A DNA stretch of 64,000 nucleotides from assembly GCF_900108565.1 (NCBI RefSeq), contig NZ_LT629971.1:4836001-4900000 (forward strand). The letters are read 5' to 3'. Source of the stretch: Mycolicibacterium rutilum. Its GTDB lineage: Bacteria > Actinomycetota > Actinomycetes > Mycobacteriales > Mycobacteriaceae. Each line of letters opens with the position of its first letter. Position 1 is the first letter of the stretch. The notes beneath the pieces are model-generated. The model did no database searches. It was not told the origin of the DNA and worked only from the letters and a program-made list of their open reading frames with translations. Below, piece by piece: positions 50,255 through 59,612 of the stretch. Position numbers and translations under genes: made by a program.

Positions 50255-50931
50255 AGCACGATCGCCGTCAGCGCGATGCCGTCGCGCACCGACCACCGGC
50301 CGGCCAGCGTCTGCAGCGGCGGACCGTGCAGCGCCGCCGGGTCGATGAGGATTCGGGACACGAAACCGCCCGACGTGCCGCTGTCGTCGACACTGAAGAC
50401 GATGTGGGCGTCCTCGAAGCCCAGCCACCGCCGGGTCAGCGGAAACCACGCCTTGTACGTTGCCTCCTTGGCGCAGAACAAGATCCGGTCCCAATGCAGA
50501 CCATCGGGCAGCCGGCGCAGTTCGGTGCGCTCGTCGGGCAGGCTGATCGCGTCGAGCACCCCGTTGGGCAGCACGCCGTGCGGTTCGGCGTCGATGCCGA
50601 CCGACCGCACCTGCTCCGTCCGGCCGACCACCGCGCCGCGGTACCCCTCACAGTGGGTGAGGCTTCCGACGATTCCGTCGGGCCAGCACGGTTCGCCCTT
50701 CTCCCCCTTGAGGATCGGCACCGGGGGCAGACCGAGCTCCCCGAGCGCCTGCCGCGCACAGTAGCGAACGGTGATGAACTCGTTGCGCCGCTTGGCCACC
50801 GACCGCGCAATCAGCGGCTCCTCCTCCGGCAGCGGAATCAGCTCCGGCGGATCCCGGTAGATCTCGGCGGCCGCGAGTGCAGAATTGGTCGCGGGCAGCA
50901 CGCCCGACAGCAGCGAGGCGGCGATCGTCAT
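50251..50931 (-). CDS. pptT: 4'-phosphopantetheinyl transferase PptT
   Basis: A 226-residue Sfp-type transferase that arms the carrier proteins of fatty-acid, polyketide and siderophore synthases with CoA-derived phosphopantetheine; essential in M. tuberculosis. Motifs: CoA-binding [16 protein letters not shown], Mg-binding D114 and E116 in [12 protein letters not shown], and catalytic E157 in [12 protein letters not shown]. Overlaps its neighbours on both sides with 4-base overlaps (ATGA with the phosphohydrolase, GTGA with truB). Confidence 0.97.
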   Translation of the reverse strand: MTIAASLLSGVLPATNSALAAAEIYRDPPELIPLPEEEPLIARSVAKRRNEFITVRYCARQALGELGLPPVPILKGEKGEPCWPDGIVGSLTHCEGYRGAVVGRTEQVRSVGIDAEPHGVLPNGVLDAISLPDERTELRRLPDGLHWDRILFCAKEATYKAWFPLTRRWLGFEDAHIVFSVDDSGTSGGFVSRILIDPAALHGPPLQTLAGRWSVRDGIALTAIVL

Positions 50932-51878
50932 CCCCGCCTCTCCCGGATCCGCTGCTGCATCTTCTCGGCGTTCTCCCGCATCTCCTGGGTGATCTGGAAG
51001 TGACCGCCGAACTCGTTGAGGTAGCCGGGCGGGTACTGCGGGTCGGGCAGGATCTGGCGCATCCACCGATACGGCTTGCGGCGCCGCCACTCTCGCGGAT
51101 AGCCGACCGACACCTCCTCGAAGCGCACGCCGTCGTACCAGGTGGTACGCGGGATGTGCAGATGCCCGTAGACCGAGCAGACGGCGTTGTAGCGGGTGTG
51201 CCAGTCGGCGGTCGCGGTGGTGCCGCACCACAGCGAGAACTCCGGATAGAACATCGCCTCGCACGGTTCACGCACCATCGGGAAGTGGTTGACCTGGACG
51301 GTCGGCGTCATCCAGTCCAACTCTTCGAGACGTTTCTTCGTGTACGCGACGCGCTCGCGACACCAGGCGTCGCGGGTCGCGTACGGCTCCGCCGACAGCA
51401 GGAACTCGTCGGTGCCGACGACGTTGCGCTCCCGCGCGATGGCGAGCCCCTCGGCCTTGGTGGCCGCCCCGGCCGGCAGGAACGAGTAGTCGTAGAGCAG
51501 AAACATCGGCACGATGGTCGCCGGGCCGCCCTCCTCGGTCCACACTGGGAACGGGTGCTCGGGCGTGACGATGCCCATATCGTCGCACATGTTGACCAGG
51601 TAGTCGTAGCGGGCCTTACCGAAGATCTGCATGGGATCGCGGTTGGTGGTCCACAGTTCGTGGTTGCCCGGGATCCAGATCACCTTGGCGAACCGCTTGC
51701 GCAGCAGATCCAGCGCCCAGTGGATCTCGTCGGTGCGTTCGGCGACGTCGCCGGCCACGATCAGCCAGTCGTCGGGTGAGGCCGGATACAGCGATTCGGT
51801 CACCGGCTTGTTACCGGTGTGACCCGTGTGTAGGTCGCTGATCGCCCAGAGGGTGGGTCGTCGGCCGTCGCGTGTCAC
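50928..51878 (-). CDS. pptH: Metallophosphoesterase, phosphopantetheinyl hydrolase PptH-like
   Basis: A 316-residue calcineurin-like phosphoesterase. The five metal motifs are ISDLHTGH, GDVAE, GNHE, VNHFP and YGHLH. It is the counterpart of Rv2795c (PptH), reported to strip phosphopantetheine from carrier proteins, the reverse of PptT. Its stop overlaps the pptT start (ATGA), so the opposing enzymes are co-translated. Starts at GTG/ATG-type codon 51878. Confidence 0.9.
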   Translation of the reverse strand: MTRDGRRPTLWAISDLHTGHTGNKPVTESLYPASPDDWLIVAGDVAERTDEIHWALDLLRKRFAKVIWIPGNHELWTTNRDPMQIFGKARYDYLVNMCDDMGIVTPEHPFPVWTEEGGPATIVPMFLLYDYSFLPAGAATKAEGLAIARERNVVGTDEFLLSAEPYATRDAWCRERVAYTKKRLEELDWMTPTVQVNHFPMVREPCEAMFYPEFSLWCGTTATADWHTRYNAVCSVYGHLHIPRTTWYDGVRFEEVSVGYPREWRRRKPYRWMRQILPDPQYPPGYLNEFGGHFQITQEMRENAEKMQQRIRERRG

Positions 51879-52009
51879 AGCCGACCAGCCTACTTAAGCG
51901 CCGACCGCCGGCTCGTCCGGCAACTAGAACAGGTTCTCGTTTCCTCTTCGGATGCTTCGGGCGGCCCGCTACACTCCCGGCAGGGTCGGATCGACTGAGA
52001 AGGGGTGTG

Positions 52010-52579
52010 ATGGTCGCCAAGCTGCGCTTGGTCTCGGTGCTGTGCGCGCTGGTCACCGCGGTGATCGTGGTGTGGCAGACGACGCCAACCGGCGTGCCGC
52101 ACGTCGACTCGGACGACATTCCGATGACGAACGTGACCACGTCGATCAAATGGCCCGTCATCGAGACGACCGACCCGTCGCCGTTCAATCCGTGCAAGCA
52201 GATCCCGCTGGACGCGGTGCAGGCGATCGGGCTGGCCTTCACGCCGCCCATCCCCGAGGATCAGCTGCGCTGCAAGTACGACGCGGGCAACTATCAGATG
52301 GCCGTCGAGGCGATCGTGTGGCGCACGTTCGAACAGACACTGCCGGCCGATGCCGTCCAACTCGACATCGACGGCCACCGCGCCGCGCAGTGGTGGATCA
52401 TGAAGCCCACCGACTGGAACAACCGGTGGTGGATCACCTGCATGATCGCGTACGACACCAGTTACGGGGTGCTGCAGCAGTCGCTGTTCTACTCGCCGAT
52501 CTACTCCGAGCCGGATCCGGACTGCATGCAGACCAACCTGCAGCGCGCGCACGAGCTGATCCCGCACTACGTGTTCTGA
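52010..52579 (+). CDS. DUF3558-type exported protein
   Basis: A 189-residue protein with a single N-terminal hydrophobic segment (about 5-25) and then the DUF3558 pattern DPSPFNPCKQIPLDAVQAIGL with paired cysteines further on. The family includes LppV of M. tuberculosis, encoded near pptH there. No proper lipobox is visible, so it may be anchored by its signal segment rather than by lipid. ATG 52010 (GTG one codon earlier) with GAAGGGG upstream. Confidence 0.8.
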   Translation: MVAKLRLVSVLCALVTAVIVVWQTTPTGVPHVDSDDIPMTNVTTSIKWPVIETTDPSPFNPCKQIPLDAVQAIGLAFTPPIPEDQLRCKYDAGNYQMAVEAIVWRTFEQTLPADAVQLDIDGHRAAQWWIMKPTDWNNRWWITCMIAYDTSYGVLQQSLFYSPIYSEPDPDCMQTNLQRAHELIPHYVF

Positions 52580-52612
52580 TGCCTCTCAGAACCTCTGCGT
52601 AGCCTCTGTGTG

Positions 52613-54286
52613 GTGACAGCATCCTCCGTGGCCGCTCCGGCGGCAGTTCCCTCGAAGGCCGGGCAGTTCGCCGGACGCACCCTGGCGCGCCTGCTGCGGC
52701 TGCCACCGCACACCTGCGGATTCACCGTGAACCGGGTCCTGGTCCCGATGCGCGACGGTATCGAGTTGCGGGCCGACCACTACGCGCCGGCGACGTCTGA
52801 ACCGGCAGGCACGCTGCTGGTCCGCTGTCCGTACGGCCGCAAGTTCCCGTTCGCCGCGCTGTACGCCGGCATCTACGCCGCCCGCGGCTACCACGTCGTA
52901 TTCCAAAGCGTGCGGGGGACATTCGGCTCCGGCGGCGAGTTCGACCCGATGGTCAACGAGATCGCCGACGGTGCCGACACGGTCGCGTGGCTGCGCGAAC
53001 AGGACTGGTTCACCGGCACGTTCGCCACGATCGGGCTGTCCTATCTCGGGTTCACCCAGTGGACGCTGCTCACCGACCCCCCGCCGGAGATGAAGGCCGC
53101 CGTCATCACCGTCGGACCGCACGATCTGAGCGGTCCCCGCTGGGGCACCGGCACTTTCGGGCTCGGCGACTTCCTCGGCTGGAGTCACCTGGTCGCGAAC
53201 CAGGAAGACCCCAACCGGCTGCGGGCCGTGCTCCGCCAGCTGCGGTCGCGACGGCTCCTCGCCCGCGCCGTGGACAAGCTGCCGGCCGGGGAGGCGGGCC
53301 GCGCCTTGCTGGGCGACGGCGCCCCGTGGTGGGAGTCCTGGCTGGAGCACCCGGAGGCCGACGATCCCTTCTGGACCTCGCTCAACAACCGCCGCGCCCT
53401 GGACACCACCGAGATTCCGGTGCTGCTCATCGGCGGCTGGCAGGACCTGTTCCTCGAGCAGACGATCGACCAGTATCAGCGGTTGCACGAACGCGGTGTC
53501 GACGTCGGGCTGACCGTCGGGCCGTGGACCCACACCCATCTGATGACCAAGGCGGCACCCACCGCGATCCGCGAATCGCTGGACTGGCTCGGCGCCCACC
53601 TCGGCGGCGCAAGCAGCAGCCGACGCCAACCGGTGCGGATCTTCGTCAACGGCCGCGGCTGGGCCGAGCTGCCGGAGTGGCCGCCCGCGATGCCCGAGGT
53701 GGTGCGTTATCTGCAGCCCGGCGGCCGGCTCGGCGATGCCGTCCCGCCGGAGACCGCGGCGCCGGCGTCCTTCACCTACAACCCGGCCCATCCGACGCCG
53801 ACGATCGGCGGCCGCCTGCTGTCCCCGGAGGCCGGGTACCGCAAGGACACCAAGCTGGCGCAGCGACCGGATGTGCTGAGCTTCACCGGCGACCGGCTGC
53901 CGACCGACCTGTACGTGGTCGGCTCCCCCGTCGTCGAGCTGTCCCATTCCTGCGACAACCCGCACAACGACCTGTTCGTTCGGATCAGCGAGGTCGACGC
54001 GAAGGGCCGTTCCCGCAACGTCAGCGACGGATACATCGGCGCGGCACCGGATTCCGGCACCGTGCGGATCGAACTCGACGCCGTCGCACACCGGTTCCGC
54101 GCCGGGTCACGCATCCGGGTACTGGTGGCCGGAGGGTCACATCCGCGCTTCGCCCGCAATCTCGGGACGGGCGAACCGCTGGGCACCGGCCGTCGGCTGG
54201 TCTCGGCCACCCACAGCGTGCACCTGGGTGACGGCGCGTCGCGGGTGGTGCTGCCCGCTGGACCACAACCGCCGTCGAGCAAATAA
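52613..54286 (+). CDS. CocE/NonD family serine hydrolase (X-Pro dipeptidyl-peptidase fold)
   Basis: A 557-residue alpha/beta hydrolase: S15-type catalytic domain with nucleophile in ATIGLSYLGFTQW, Asp near GGWQDLFLEQ and His in GPWTHTH, followed by the C-terminal jelly-roll (about 370-555) typical of cocaine esterase/glutaryl acylase homologues. Natural substrate unknown. Two adjacent GTG codons exist; the second (52613) lies 7 nt after TAGCCT and is preferred. Followed by a bidirectional terminator. Confidence 0.87.
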   Translation: MTASSVAAPAAVPSKAGQFAGRTLARLLRLPPHTCGFTVNRVLVPMRDGIELRADHYAPATSEPAGTLLVRCPYGRKFPFAALYAGIYAARGYHVVFQSVRGTFGSGGEFDPMVNEIADGADTVAWLREQDWFTGTFATIGLSYLGFTQWTLLTDPPPEMKAAVITVGPHDLSGPRWGTGTFGLGDFLGWSHLVANQEDPNRLRAVLRQLRSRRLLARAVDKLPAGEAGRALLGDGAPWWESWLEHPEADDPFWTSLNNRRALDTTEIPVLLIGGWQDLFLEQTIDQYQRLHERGVDVGLTVGPWTHTHLMTKAAPTAIRESLDWLGAHLGGASSSRRQPVRIFVNGRGWAELPEWPPAMPEVVRYLQPGGRLGDAVPPETAAPASFTYNPAHPTPTIGGRLLSPEAGYRKDTKLAQRPDVLSFTGDRLPTDLYVVGSPVVELSHSCDNPHNDLFVRISEVDAKGRSRNVSDGYIGAAPDSGTVRIELDAVAHRFRAGSRIRVLVAGGSHPRFARNLGTGEPLGTGRRLVSATHSVHLGDGASRVVLPAGPQPPSSK

Positions 54287-54355
54287 TTTGGCTGCGCGCA
54301 AGCCATTCATAGGAAATGCATAAACTGTGCGCACTAATTGTTGAAGACGCGGCGA

Positions 54356-54383
54356 AACCGCGAACCGGAAATGGTTCGCGGTT
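54356..54383. terminator. Bidirectional terminator
   Basis: AACCGCGAACC and GGTTCGCGGTT form a perfect 11-bp stem with a 6-nt loop (GGAAAT) between the convergent hydrolase and small exported protein genes. Confidence 0.85.
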
Positions 54384-54397
54384 CCGTTCGCCCGGGC

Positions 54398-54631
54398 TCA
54401 GTCGCCGAGCAGGAACAGCGGTGACGACGACGGCCCCCAGATCCGCGGCGGGGACACCGCCGGCGGGACGACCTTGATCGAGACGTGGCCGGGGCGCTGC
54501 GTGGTGCTGTTCTGACCGGCGTCGCTGCCGCTCGGAATCGTTGCAGCCAGCGCGGCCGGGGCCGAGGCGATCGTCGCCGCCGCAGCCCCCGTCCCCAGCA
54601 GCAGTGCGACTGTGCGCAGTGTGACCTTCAT
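54398..54631 (-). CDS. Small exported protein
   Basis: 77 residues: a signal peptide (MKVTLRTVALLLGTG..., cleavage expected after ALA near residue 29) and a mature part of only about 48 residues ending GPSSSPLFLLGD. AAGGGAG precedes the ATG. Function and family not recognised; its composition suggests a secreted or wall-associated microprotein. Confidence 0.65.
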   Translation of the reverse strand: MKVTLRTVALLLGTGAAAATIASAPAALAATIPSGSDAGQNSTTQRPGHVSIKVVPPAVSPPRIWGPSSSPLFLLGD

Positions 54632-54842
54632 GGTGTGCTCCCTTGTTCTTCCGATTCACACCGGCGGTTTTGCCGAATGCTTTGTCGTACAGAATTCAAT
54701 TTAGGGAGCAATTGCAGGGTCGTCGCGTTCTTCAAATCGAATTCACAAAGACGCCGTTCAGCAAATGTCGCTGAGTCGCCCTGGCAGGGCCCTAAGTTTC
54801 GGCCATTACCATCGCGCAGATCCCGACAGAGAGGCGCTTTCG

Positions 54843-55841
54843 ATGACCACCATGACCGCTGTCGCGACGTACCGCGCGCTTCCGATCGACGACCCCGAGG
54901 CACTGCAGGATGTGTCCGTTCCGGTCCCCGACCTCGGACCGCATGACGTGCTGGTCCGCGTCGAGGCGGTTTCGGTCAATCCTGTCGACGTCAAACGCCG
55001 GTCCACACTGGCCGATTCGCAGACTCCGGTGATCCTCGGCTTCGATGCGGCGGGCGTGGTCGAAGCCGTCGGCGACGCGGTCAGCACGCTCGCGGTCGGC
55101 GACGAGGTCTGGTACGCCGGCGACATCAGCAGGCAGGGCACCAACGCGCAGTTCCACGCCGTCGACGAGCGGATCGCAGCGCGGAAGCCGGCCTCGCTTT
55201 CCTACGCCGAGGCGGCGGCGCTGCCCTTGACGACGATCACCGCGTGGGAGGCGTTGTTCGAACGGTTCGGCCTGACCGCGGAGTCCACCGGCGACCTGCT
55301 GGTGCTCGGCGCGGCGGGCGGTGTCGGTTCGGTGATGATCCAGTTGGCCAAGGCGCGGACGAAGGTTCGGGTGATCGCCACCGCCAGCCGCGACGACTCC
55401 CGACAGTGGGCCCTGCAGATGGGCGCCGACGCGGTCATCGACCATCACGATCTGCGTGCCGGCGCCGCCGACGTCGCGCCGGACGGAATCGACTACGTGT
55501 TCTCGCCGCACTCCGCGGGCAATGTGGAGACCTATGCCGCGATCATGCGCCCGTTCGGGCACATCACCGCGATCGACGAGCCGCCGGGCCTGGACCTGTT
55601 GCCGCTCAAGGAGAAGAGCATCGCGTGGCACTGGGAGCTGATGTTCACCCGGCCGCTGTTCGGCTACGACCTGGCCGCACAGCAGCGGCTGCTCGCCGAT
55701 GCTGCGGCCATGGTCGACGACGGGGTTCTGCGGACGACGGTGACCACGACGATCGACGACTTCTCCGCGGCCGGTCTACGCGAGGCGCACCGGCAGGTCG
55801 AGTCCGGCCGGATGATCGGCAAGGTCGTAATTTGTCGGTGA
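54843..55841 (+). CDS. Zinc-binding-alcohol-dehydrogenase-family oxidoreductase (quinone-reductase-like MDR)
   Basis: A 332-residue medium-chain reductase: GroES-like domain (about 25-140) and NADPH Rossmann domain with VLGAAGGVGSVMIQLAK. The Cys/His zinc ligands of true alcohol dehydrogenases are missing, so it is of the zinc-free quinone-reductase type (adh_fam_1-like). AGAGAGGCG precedes ATG 54843. Substrate unknown. Confidence 0.86.
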   Translation: MTTMTAVATYRALPIDDPEALQDVSVPVPDLGPHDVLVRVEAVSVNPVDVKRRSTLADSQTPVILGFDAAGVVEAVGDAVSTLAVGDEVWYAGDISRQGTNAQFHAVDERIAARKPASLSYAEAAALPLTTITAWEALFERFGLTAESTGDLLVLGAAGGVGSVMIQLAKARTKVRVIATASRDDSRQWALQMGADAVIDHHDLRAGAADVAPDGIDYVFSPHSAGNVETYAAIMRPFGHITAIDEPPGLDLLPLKEKSIAWHWELMFTRPLFGYDLAAQQRLLADAAAMVDDGVLRTTVTTTIDDFSAAGLREAHRQVESGRMIGKVVICR

Positions 55842-55848
55842 TCGCGGC

Positions 55849-56409
55849 TCATCCGACGGCGCGACGCACCCGCGCGGCGACCTCCTCGAGTGAAGCGTCG
55901 TCGTGCACCGGCGGCCCCCACTGCGGCGCGACGGGCACCTGCACCCAACTGGTGCAGCCGGCGTAATCCGGTGTGCGGATCAACTCCATCGGGGCGAGCA
56001 GGGGGCTGGCCTGCACGACCAGTGCGGTGAGCCGGTGCTTGGGACGAAAATCCAGCCGATCGGCGCGGATCGACTGATCGGTCCAGATATGGAGGGGCGC
56101 AATGTCTTCCAGATTGTCGGGCCGGTTGACTTCGATCGCGGCGACGACGGCGGCGCCGCCACGGATCACCACCGCCTCCTCGGTGCTGTCGCGGGCGGCC
56201 TCGTCGAGCAGGTCGCGGTGCTCGGCGCGGACACGTTCGGCGTGGCTGTGAGCGACCGTGGGGAACAACAGGAATCGCGACGCCGTCACCGAGAACCGCT
56301 TCTCGTGGATACCGCCCTTGCGCAACAGCACGGTCTGCCGCCCGTCGAGCAGCGCGTGGATCGCGGCGCTCCACTCCTTGAGCGCCGGTGAGGTCAGCGT
56401 CGCGGTCAT
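55849..56409 (-). CDS. DUF1802 family protein
   Basis: A 186-residue soluble protein with the DUF1802 pattern LKEWSAAIHALLDGRQTVLLRKGGIHEKRF...FLLFPTVAHSHAERVR at its start. Function unknown. Translation is coupled to the upstream DUF2277 gene (ATGA at 56409-56406). Confidence 0.8.
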   Translation of the reverse strand: MTATLTSPALKEWSAAIHALLDGRQTVLLRKGGIHEKRFSVTASRFLLFPTVAHSHAERVRAEHRDLLDEAARDSTEEAVVIRGGAAVVAAIEVNRPDNLEDIAPLHIWTDQSIRADRLDFRPKHRLTALVVQASPLLAPMELIRTPDYAGCTSWVQVPVAPQWGPPVHDDASLEEVAARVRRAVG

Positions 56410-56681
56410 CTCACCTTGGCCGCCTCGATACGGGCCCGAACCTCGGCCCTGCGCAGCGGCGGCACCGTCTTGGGGGGTTGGCGGCGCGGCGGCAGCGTTG
56501 CCAGCAGCCGTTGCGTGCTCGCGGTGACCTCGGCGACCGCGGCTTCGAAGGCATCGGCGTTGGCGGCCGTCGGGCGGGTGATACCGCTGACCTTGCGGAT
56601 GTACTGCCGCGCGGCCGCCTCGATCTCCTCGTCGGTGGCCGCGGGCTCGAGGCCGCGCAGCTCCGTGATGTTTCGGCACAT
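56406..56681 (-). CDS. DUF2277 family protein
   Basis: A 91-residue protein starting MCRNITELRGLEPAAT, followed by EIEAAARQYIRKVSGITRP, the highly conserved DUF2277 signature. Function unknown; often next to enoyl-CoA hydratase genes. The ATG at 56681 is preferred over a GTG three codons earlier because TATCGT sits exactly 7 nt before the ATG and the family begins MCRNI. Confidence 0.85.
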   Translation of the reverse strand: MCRNITELRGLEPAATDEEIEAAARQYIRKVSGITRPTAANADAFEAAVAEVTASTQRLLATLPPRRQPPKTVPPLRRAEVRARIEAAKVR

Positions 56682-56688
56682 ATTGCCC

Positions 56689-56698
56689 ACGATAGGTT
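56689..56698. promoter_or_regulatory. Overlapping divergent -10 elements
   Basis: ACGATAGGTT holds TATCGT on the minus strand (7 nt before the DUF2277 ATG) and TAGGTT on the plus strand (6 nt before the enoyl-CoA hydratase GTG). The two hexamers share their TA bases. Confidence 0.6.
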
Positions 56699-56704
56699 GA
56701 TCGG

Positions 56705-57460
56705 GTGACTGACGACATCCTGCTCATCGACACCCAGGACCGGGTACGCACGCTGACCCTGAACCGGCCGCAGGCACGCAACGCCTTGTCGGCCGAGCTG
56801 CGGAAGCGGTTCTACGGTGCGCTCGGCCAGGCGCAGAACGACGATGCCGTCGACGTGGTGATCGTGACCGGCGCCGACCCGGTGTTCTGCGCGGGACTCG
56901 ACCTCAAGGAACTCGGCGACACCACGGAGCTGCCGGACATCTCGCCCAAATGGCCGCCGATGACCAAGCCGGTGATCGGGGCGATCAACGGCGCAGCGGT
57001 CACCGGTGGGCTCGAGATCGCGCTGTACTGCGACATTCTGATCGCCTCCGAGCACGCCCGGTTCGCCGATACGCACGCCCGCGTCGGGCTCCTGCCGACC
57101 TGGGGGCTGTCGGTGCGGTTGCCGCAGAAGGTCGGGATCGGCATGGCCCGCCGGATGAGCCTGACCGGCGACTACCTGTCGGCCGAGGACGCGCTGCGGG
57201 CCGGGCTGGTCACCGAGGTCGTCGCCCACGAGCAGCTGTTGCCCGCGGCCCGCCAGGTCGCGGCGTCGATCGTGGGTAACAACCAGGCCGCCGTGCAGGC
57301 ACTGTTGGCGTCGTATCACCGCATCGACGAGGCGCAGACCAACGAGGGGCTGTGGATCGAGGCGGCGTCGGCGCGCGAGTGGATGCGCAGCACCAGCGGT
57401 GACGACATCGCGGCCAGCCGCGAAGCCATGCTGCAGCGGGGCCGTTCGCAGGTCCGCTGA
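56705..57460 (+). CDS. Enoyl-CoA hydratase/isomerase family protein
   Basis: A 251-residue crotonase. The oxyanion-hole segments are NALSAELR / DPVFCAGLDLKEL and KPVIGAINGAAVTGGLEIALYCDI; E of GGLEIA is present while the second catalytic glutamate region reads ADTHARVGLLPTWG. Acts on an acyl-CoA of unknown chain, perhaps in fatty-acid or sterol breakdown. Leaderless GTG. Confidence 0.88.
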   Translation: MTDDILLIDTQDRVRTLTLNRPQARNALSAELRKRFYGALGQAQNDDAVDVVIVTGADPVFCAGLDLKELGDTTELPDISPKWPPMTKPVIGAINGAAVTGGLEIALYCDILIASEHARFADTHARVGLLPTWGLSVRLPQKVGIGMARRMSLTGDYLSAEDALRAGLVTEVVAHEQLLPAARQVAASIVGNNQAAVQALLASYHRIDEAQTNEGLWIEAASAREWMRSTSGDDIAASREAMLQRGRSQVR

Positions 57461-57479
57461 CACTGGGTGCGCACGCTCG

Positions 57480-57485
57480 TACGCT
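57480..57485 (+). promoter_or_regulatory. -10 element of the methyltransferase pseudogene
   Basis: TACGCT, 7 nt before GTG at 57493. Confidence 0.45.
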
Positions 57486-57492
57486 GACGAGC

Positions 57493-58076
57493 GTGAACGA
57501 GGCGCATGAGTACTGCGGCAGCGACGAGTGGCGGCAGCTGATCCGCGAGGTGATCCTGCCGTGGGCGATGGGCGAAGCGACCCTCGGCGACGACGTGCTC
57601 GAGGTGGGGCCGGGTTACGGCGCCACCACCGACGTGCTCAGCACCACGGCCGCACAGCTGACGTCGGTGGAGATCGACGACGAGCTGGCGGCCATGCTGC
57701 GCGAGCGGTTCGCGGCCACGCCGTCGGTGCAGATCGTGCACGGGGATGCGACCCGGCTCAGCTTCCCCGACGGAAGGTTCACCGGCGCAGCATGTTTCAC
57801 GATGCTGCACCACGTCCCGACCGTCGAGCTGCAAGACCGGCTCTTCACCGAGGTCGCCCGTGTGCTGCGGCCGGGGCCGCGCTGATCGCCAGCGACAGCC
57901 TCGGCAGCGACGAACTCGCCGTCGCGCACGAGGGCGACACCTACAACCCGATCGATCCGGCCACGCTGCCCGCCCGGTTGACCGCCGCCGGCTTCACCGA
58001 CATCGCGGTGAAGACAACCGAATACGGCTGGGCGGCAGTGGCTCGCGCCCGGACCCCGGATCGGACCCCGCTGTGA
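57493..58076 (+). pseudogene. Class I SAM-dependent methyltransferase, frameshifted
   Basis: Frame one (57493-57885) gives the SAM-binding core: EVGPGYGATTDVL, SVEIDDELAAML, HGDATRLSFPDGRF, MLHHVP. It ends ...VARVLRPGPR. The family-typical continuation GGALIASD...DPATLPARLTAAGFTDIAV is in the next frame up to 58076. Loss of one G/C in the CCGGGGCCGCG run at 57871-57880 would explain the break. Restored length is 194 residues. Either a real recent mutation or a base-calling error. Confidence 0.8.
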
Positions 58077-58107
58077 CGGGACCCGATCCGGGTCGCGATC
58101 AATCGCG

Positions 58108-59574
58108 TCAGGCCTCGCCGTCGCCTGCGCCGCCCGCCGGCCCGTCGGAAGTGGACGTCTGCGAGTCGCTTTCGCCGGCCTGACCCGCGGGCGCGTCGCT
58201 GCCGTCGGCCGGCGTGATCACCGCACCCGGGGTCGTTGCGAAATCTCCGGCGGTCTCGTCATCGACCGGATCCTCATCGCCGGGTTGCGTTGTGCCCATT
58301 CCGGTCTCACCGGGTTCGGCCTTCAAGCTGACCCGCACGAGATTGGGTTCGGCGTCTCCTTCGTCAACCTCGGGTGTCGAAACCTCCGCGACCACGGGTT
58401 CGGCCGCCGGTTCCTGGGCAACCGGGGCAGGCGCAGCGTCTGCCGTGGGTTCCTCCTCGGCTTCTGCCACGACGTCCACGGTCACGGTCAGGTCAGGCTC
58501 CGACTTCAGCGGTGAGTCGCTCACGAGCGCCGTATCGGGAGCCGACGTGCTCTGACGTGCACTGGTCGTGGGCGACGCGATCGCCTGGGCCAGGCTCTTG
58601 ATCGCGTCCATCACGGCGCCGACCGCGGAGATGCCGAACGGGCCGCCGATCAAGCCGGCCATCGGGAAGTCACCGGGGGCCATGATGCCGTTGAGGAACG
58701 CGTCGGTGATCTTGGCCGGAGCGTTGAGTAGAGCGCTGACCAGCGAGATGGGATCGGCACCCATCACGGCGTCCACGATGTCTTCGAGCGAGGCCGCCGT
58801 CGCGACCCCGGCCGAGTTCAGCGGGCCGAGAATCCCGTTCAGCAGCACGCTCGGCAGGACAGACGGAACGCGGTCGATGAAGTTCGCGATGTTCCGCAGC
58901 GGCTGGGACGCGACGCCCGTCGGGTCGATGATGTTGGCGAGGTCCTTGAACGGCTGAGAGAGCACCCCGGCGATCGGGAACCCGGCCATGATCACCGGAA
59001 GACCGATCAGCACGCCGAGACTCGCGAATGTCGTCACGCCCTGCGCGAACTCGCCGCTGGCGAACTGGTCGATCATCTGACGAACCGTCGCGGGCACACC
59101 GAACGGGTCGGCGGGATCCATCACCGCGCCCAGCTGGTCGACAACCGATTGGAGGGCGTCGGCGAGGATCCCGACCGACTCGAGCTGGTTGACGATGAAC
59201 TGTTCGAACATCGCCGGGACGCTGTTCGGATCCGCGGGGTTCATCTGGCCGAGTCGCGCGACGAGCGCCTGCGCGACGGCCGGGAGGTTCGTCGCCATGC
59301 CGAGCTGATTGGCCAGGACCTGCCGGAGCAGCGGTGCAGGGTCGGCCAGCCACCGCTGCCCCACCGTGTTGACGTTCGACAGCGACGTCTCGATGACGCG
59401 GGCCCATTCCTCGACAGGGTTCGTCATCGCCGACAGTGCAAACGCCGGCGATGACGCATGGACCGCGGGAAGCGGTATCTCCGGTGCGGACGGGGCGATC
59501 GGACTGACCGCGATGGCGCTAGCACTCACCAGCGCCACACCCGCAGTCAAATAGGACCGCGAAGCAACGTGCAT
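58108..59574 (-). CDS. Exported porin-like protein (GjpA-type)
   Basis: A 488-residue exported protein. It has a signal peptide (about 1-35) and a mainly hydrophobic/amphipathic body (about 50-330) with PADPFGVPATVRQMIDQF and LSQPFKDLANIIDPTGV-like repeats. A long acidic Ala/Pro/Thr/Glu tail (340-488) follows. Composition and N-terminus (YLTAGVALVSASAIAVSPIAP) resemble actinobacterial proteins annotated as outer-membrane porin GjpA; that assignment is from memory and uncertain. TGGAGGAG precedes the ATG. Confidence 0.65.
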   Translation of the reverse strand: MHVASRSYLTAGVALVSASAIAVSPIAPSAPEIPLPAVHASSPAFALSAMTNPVEEWARVIETSLSNVNTVGQRWLADPAPLLRQVLANQLGMATNLPAVAQALVARLGQMNPADPNSVPAMFEQFIVNQLESVGILADALQSVVDQLGAVMDPADPFGVPATVRQMIDQFASGEFAQGVTTFASLGVLIGLPVIMAGFPIAGVLSQPFKDLANIIDPTGVASQPLRNIANFIDRVPSVLPSVLLNGILGPLNSAGVATAASLEDIVDAVMGADPISLVSALLNAPAKITDAFLNGIMAPGDFPMAGLIGGPFGISAVGAVMDAIKSLAQAIASPTTSARQSTSAPDTALVSDSPLKSEPDLTVTVDVVAEAEEEPTADAAPAPVAQEPAAEPVVAEVSTPEVDEGDAEPNLVRVSLKAEPGETGMGTTQPGDEDPVDDETAGDFATTPGAVITPADGSDAPAGQAGESDSQTSTSDGPAGGAGDGEA

Positions 59575-59612
59575 GGTTTCTCCTCCAGTGTCGGTGAACT
59601 CGGGCCGCCGAA

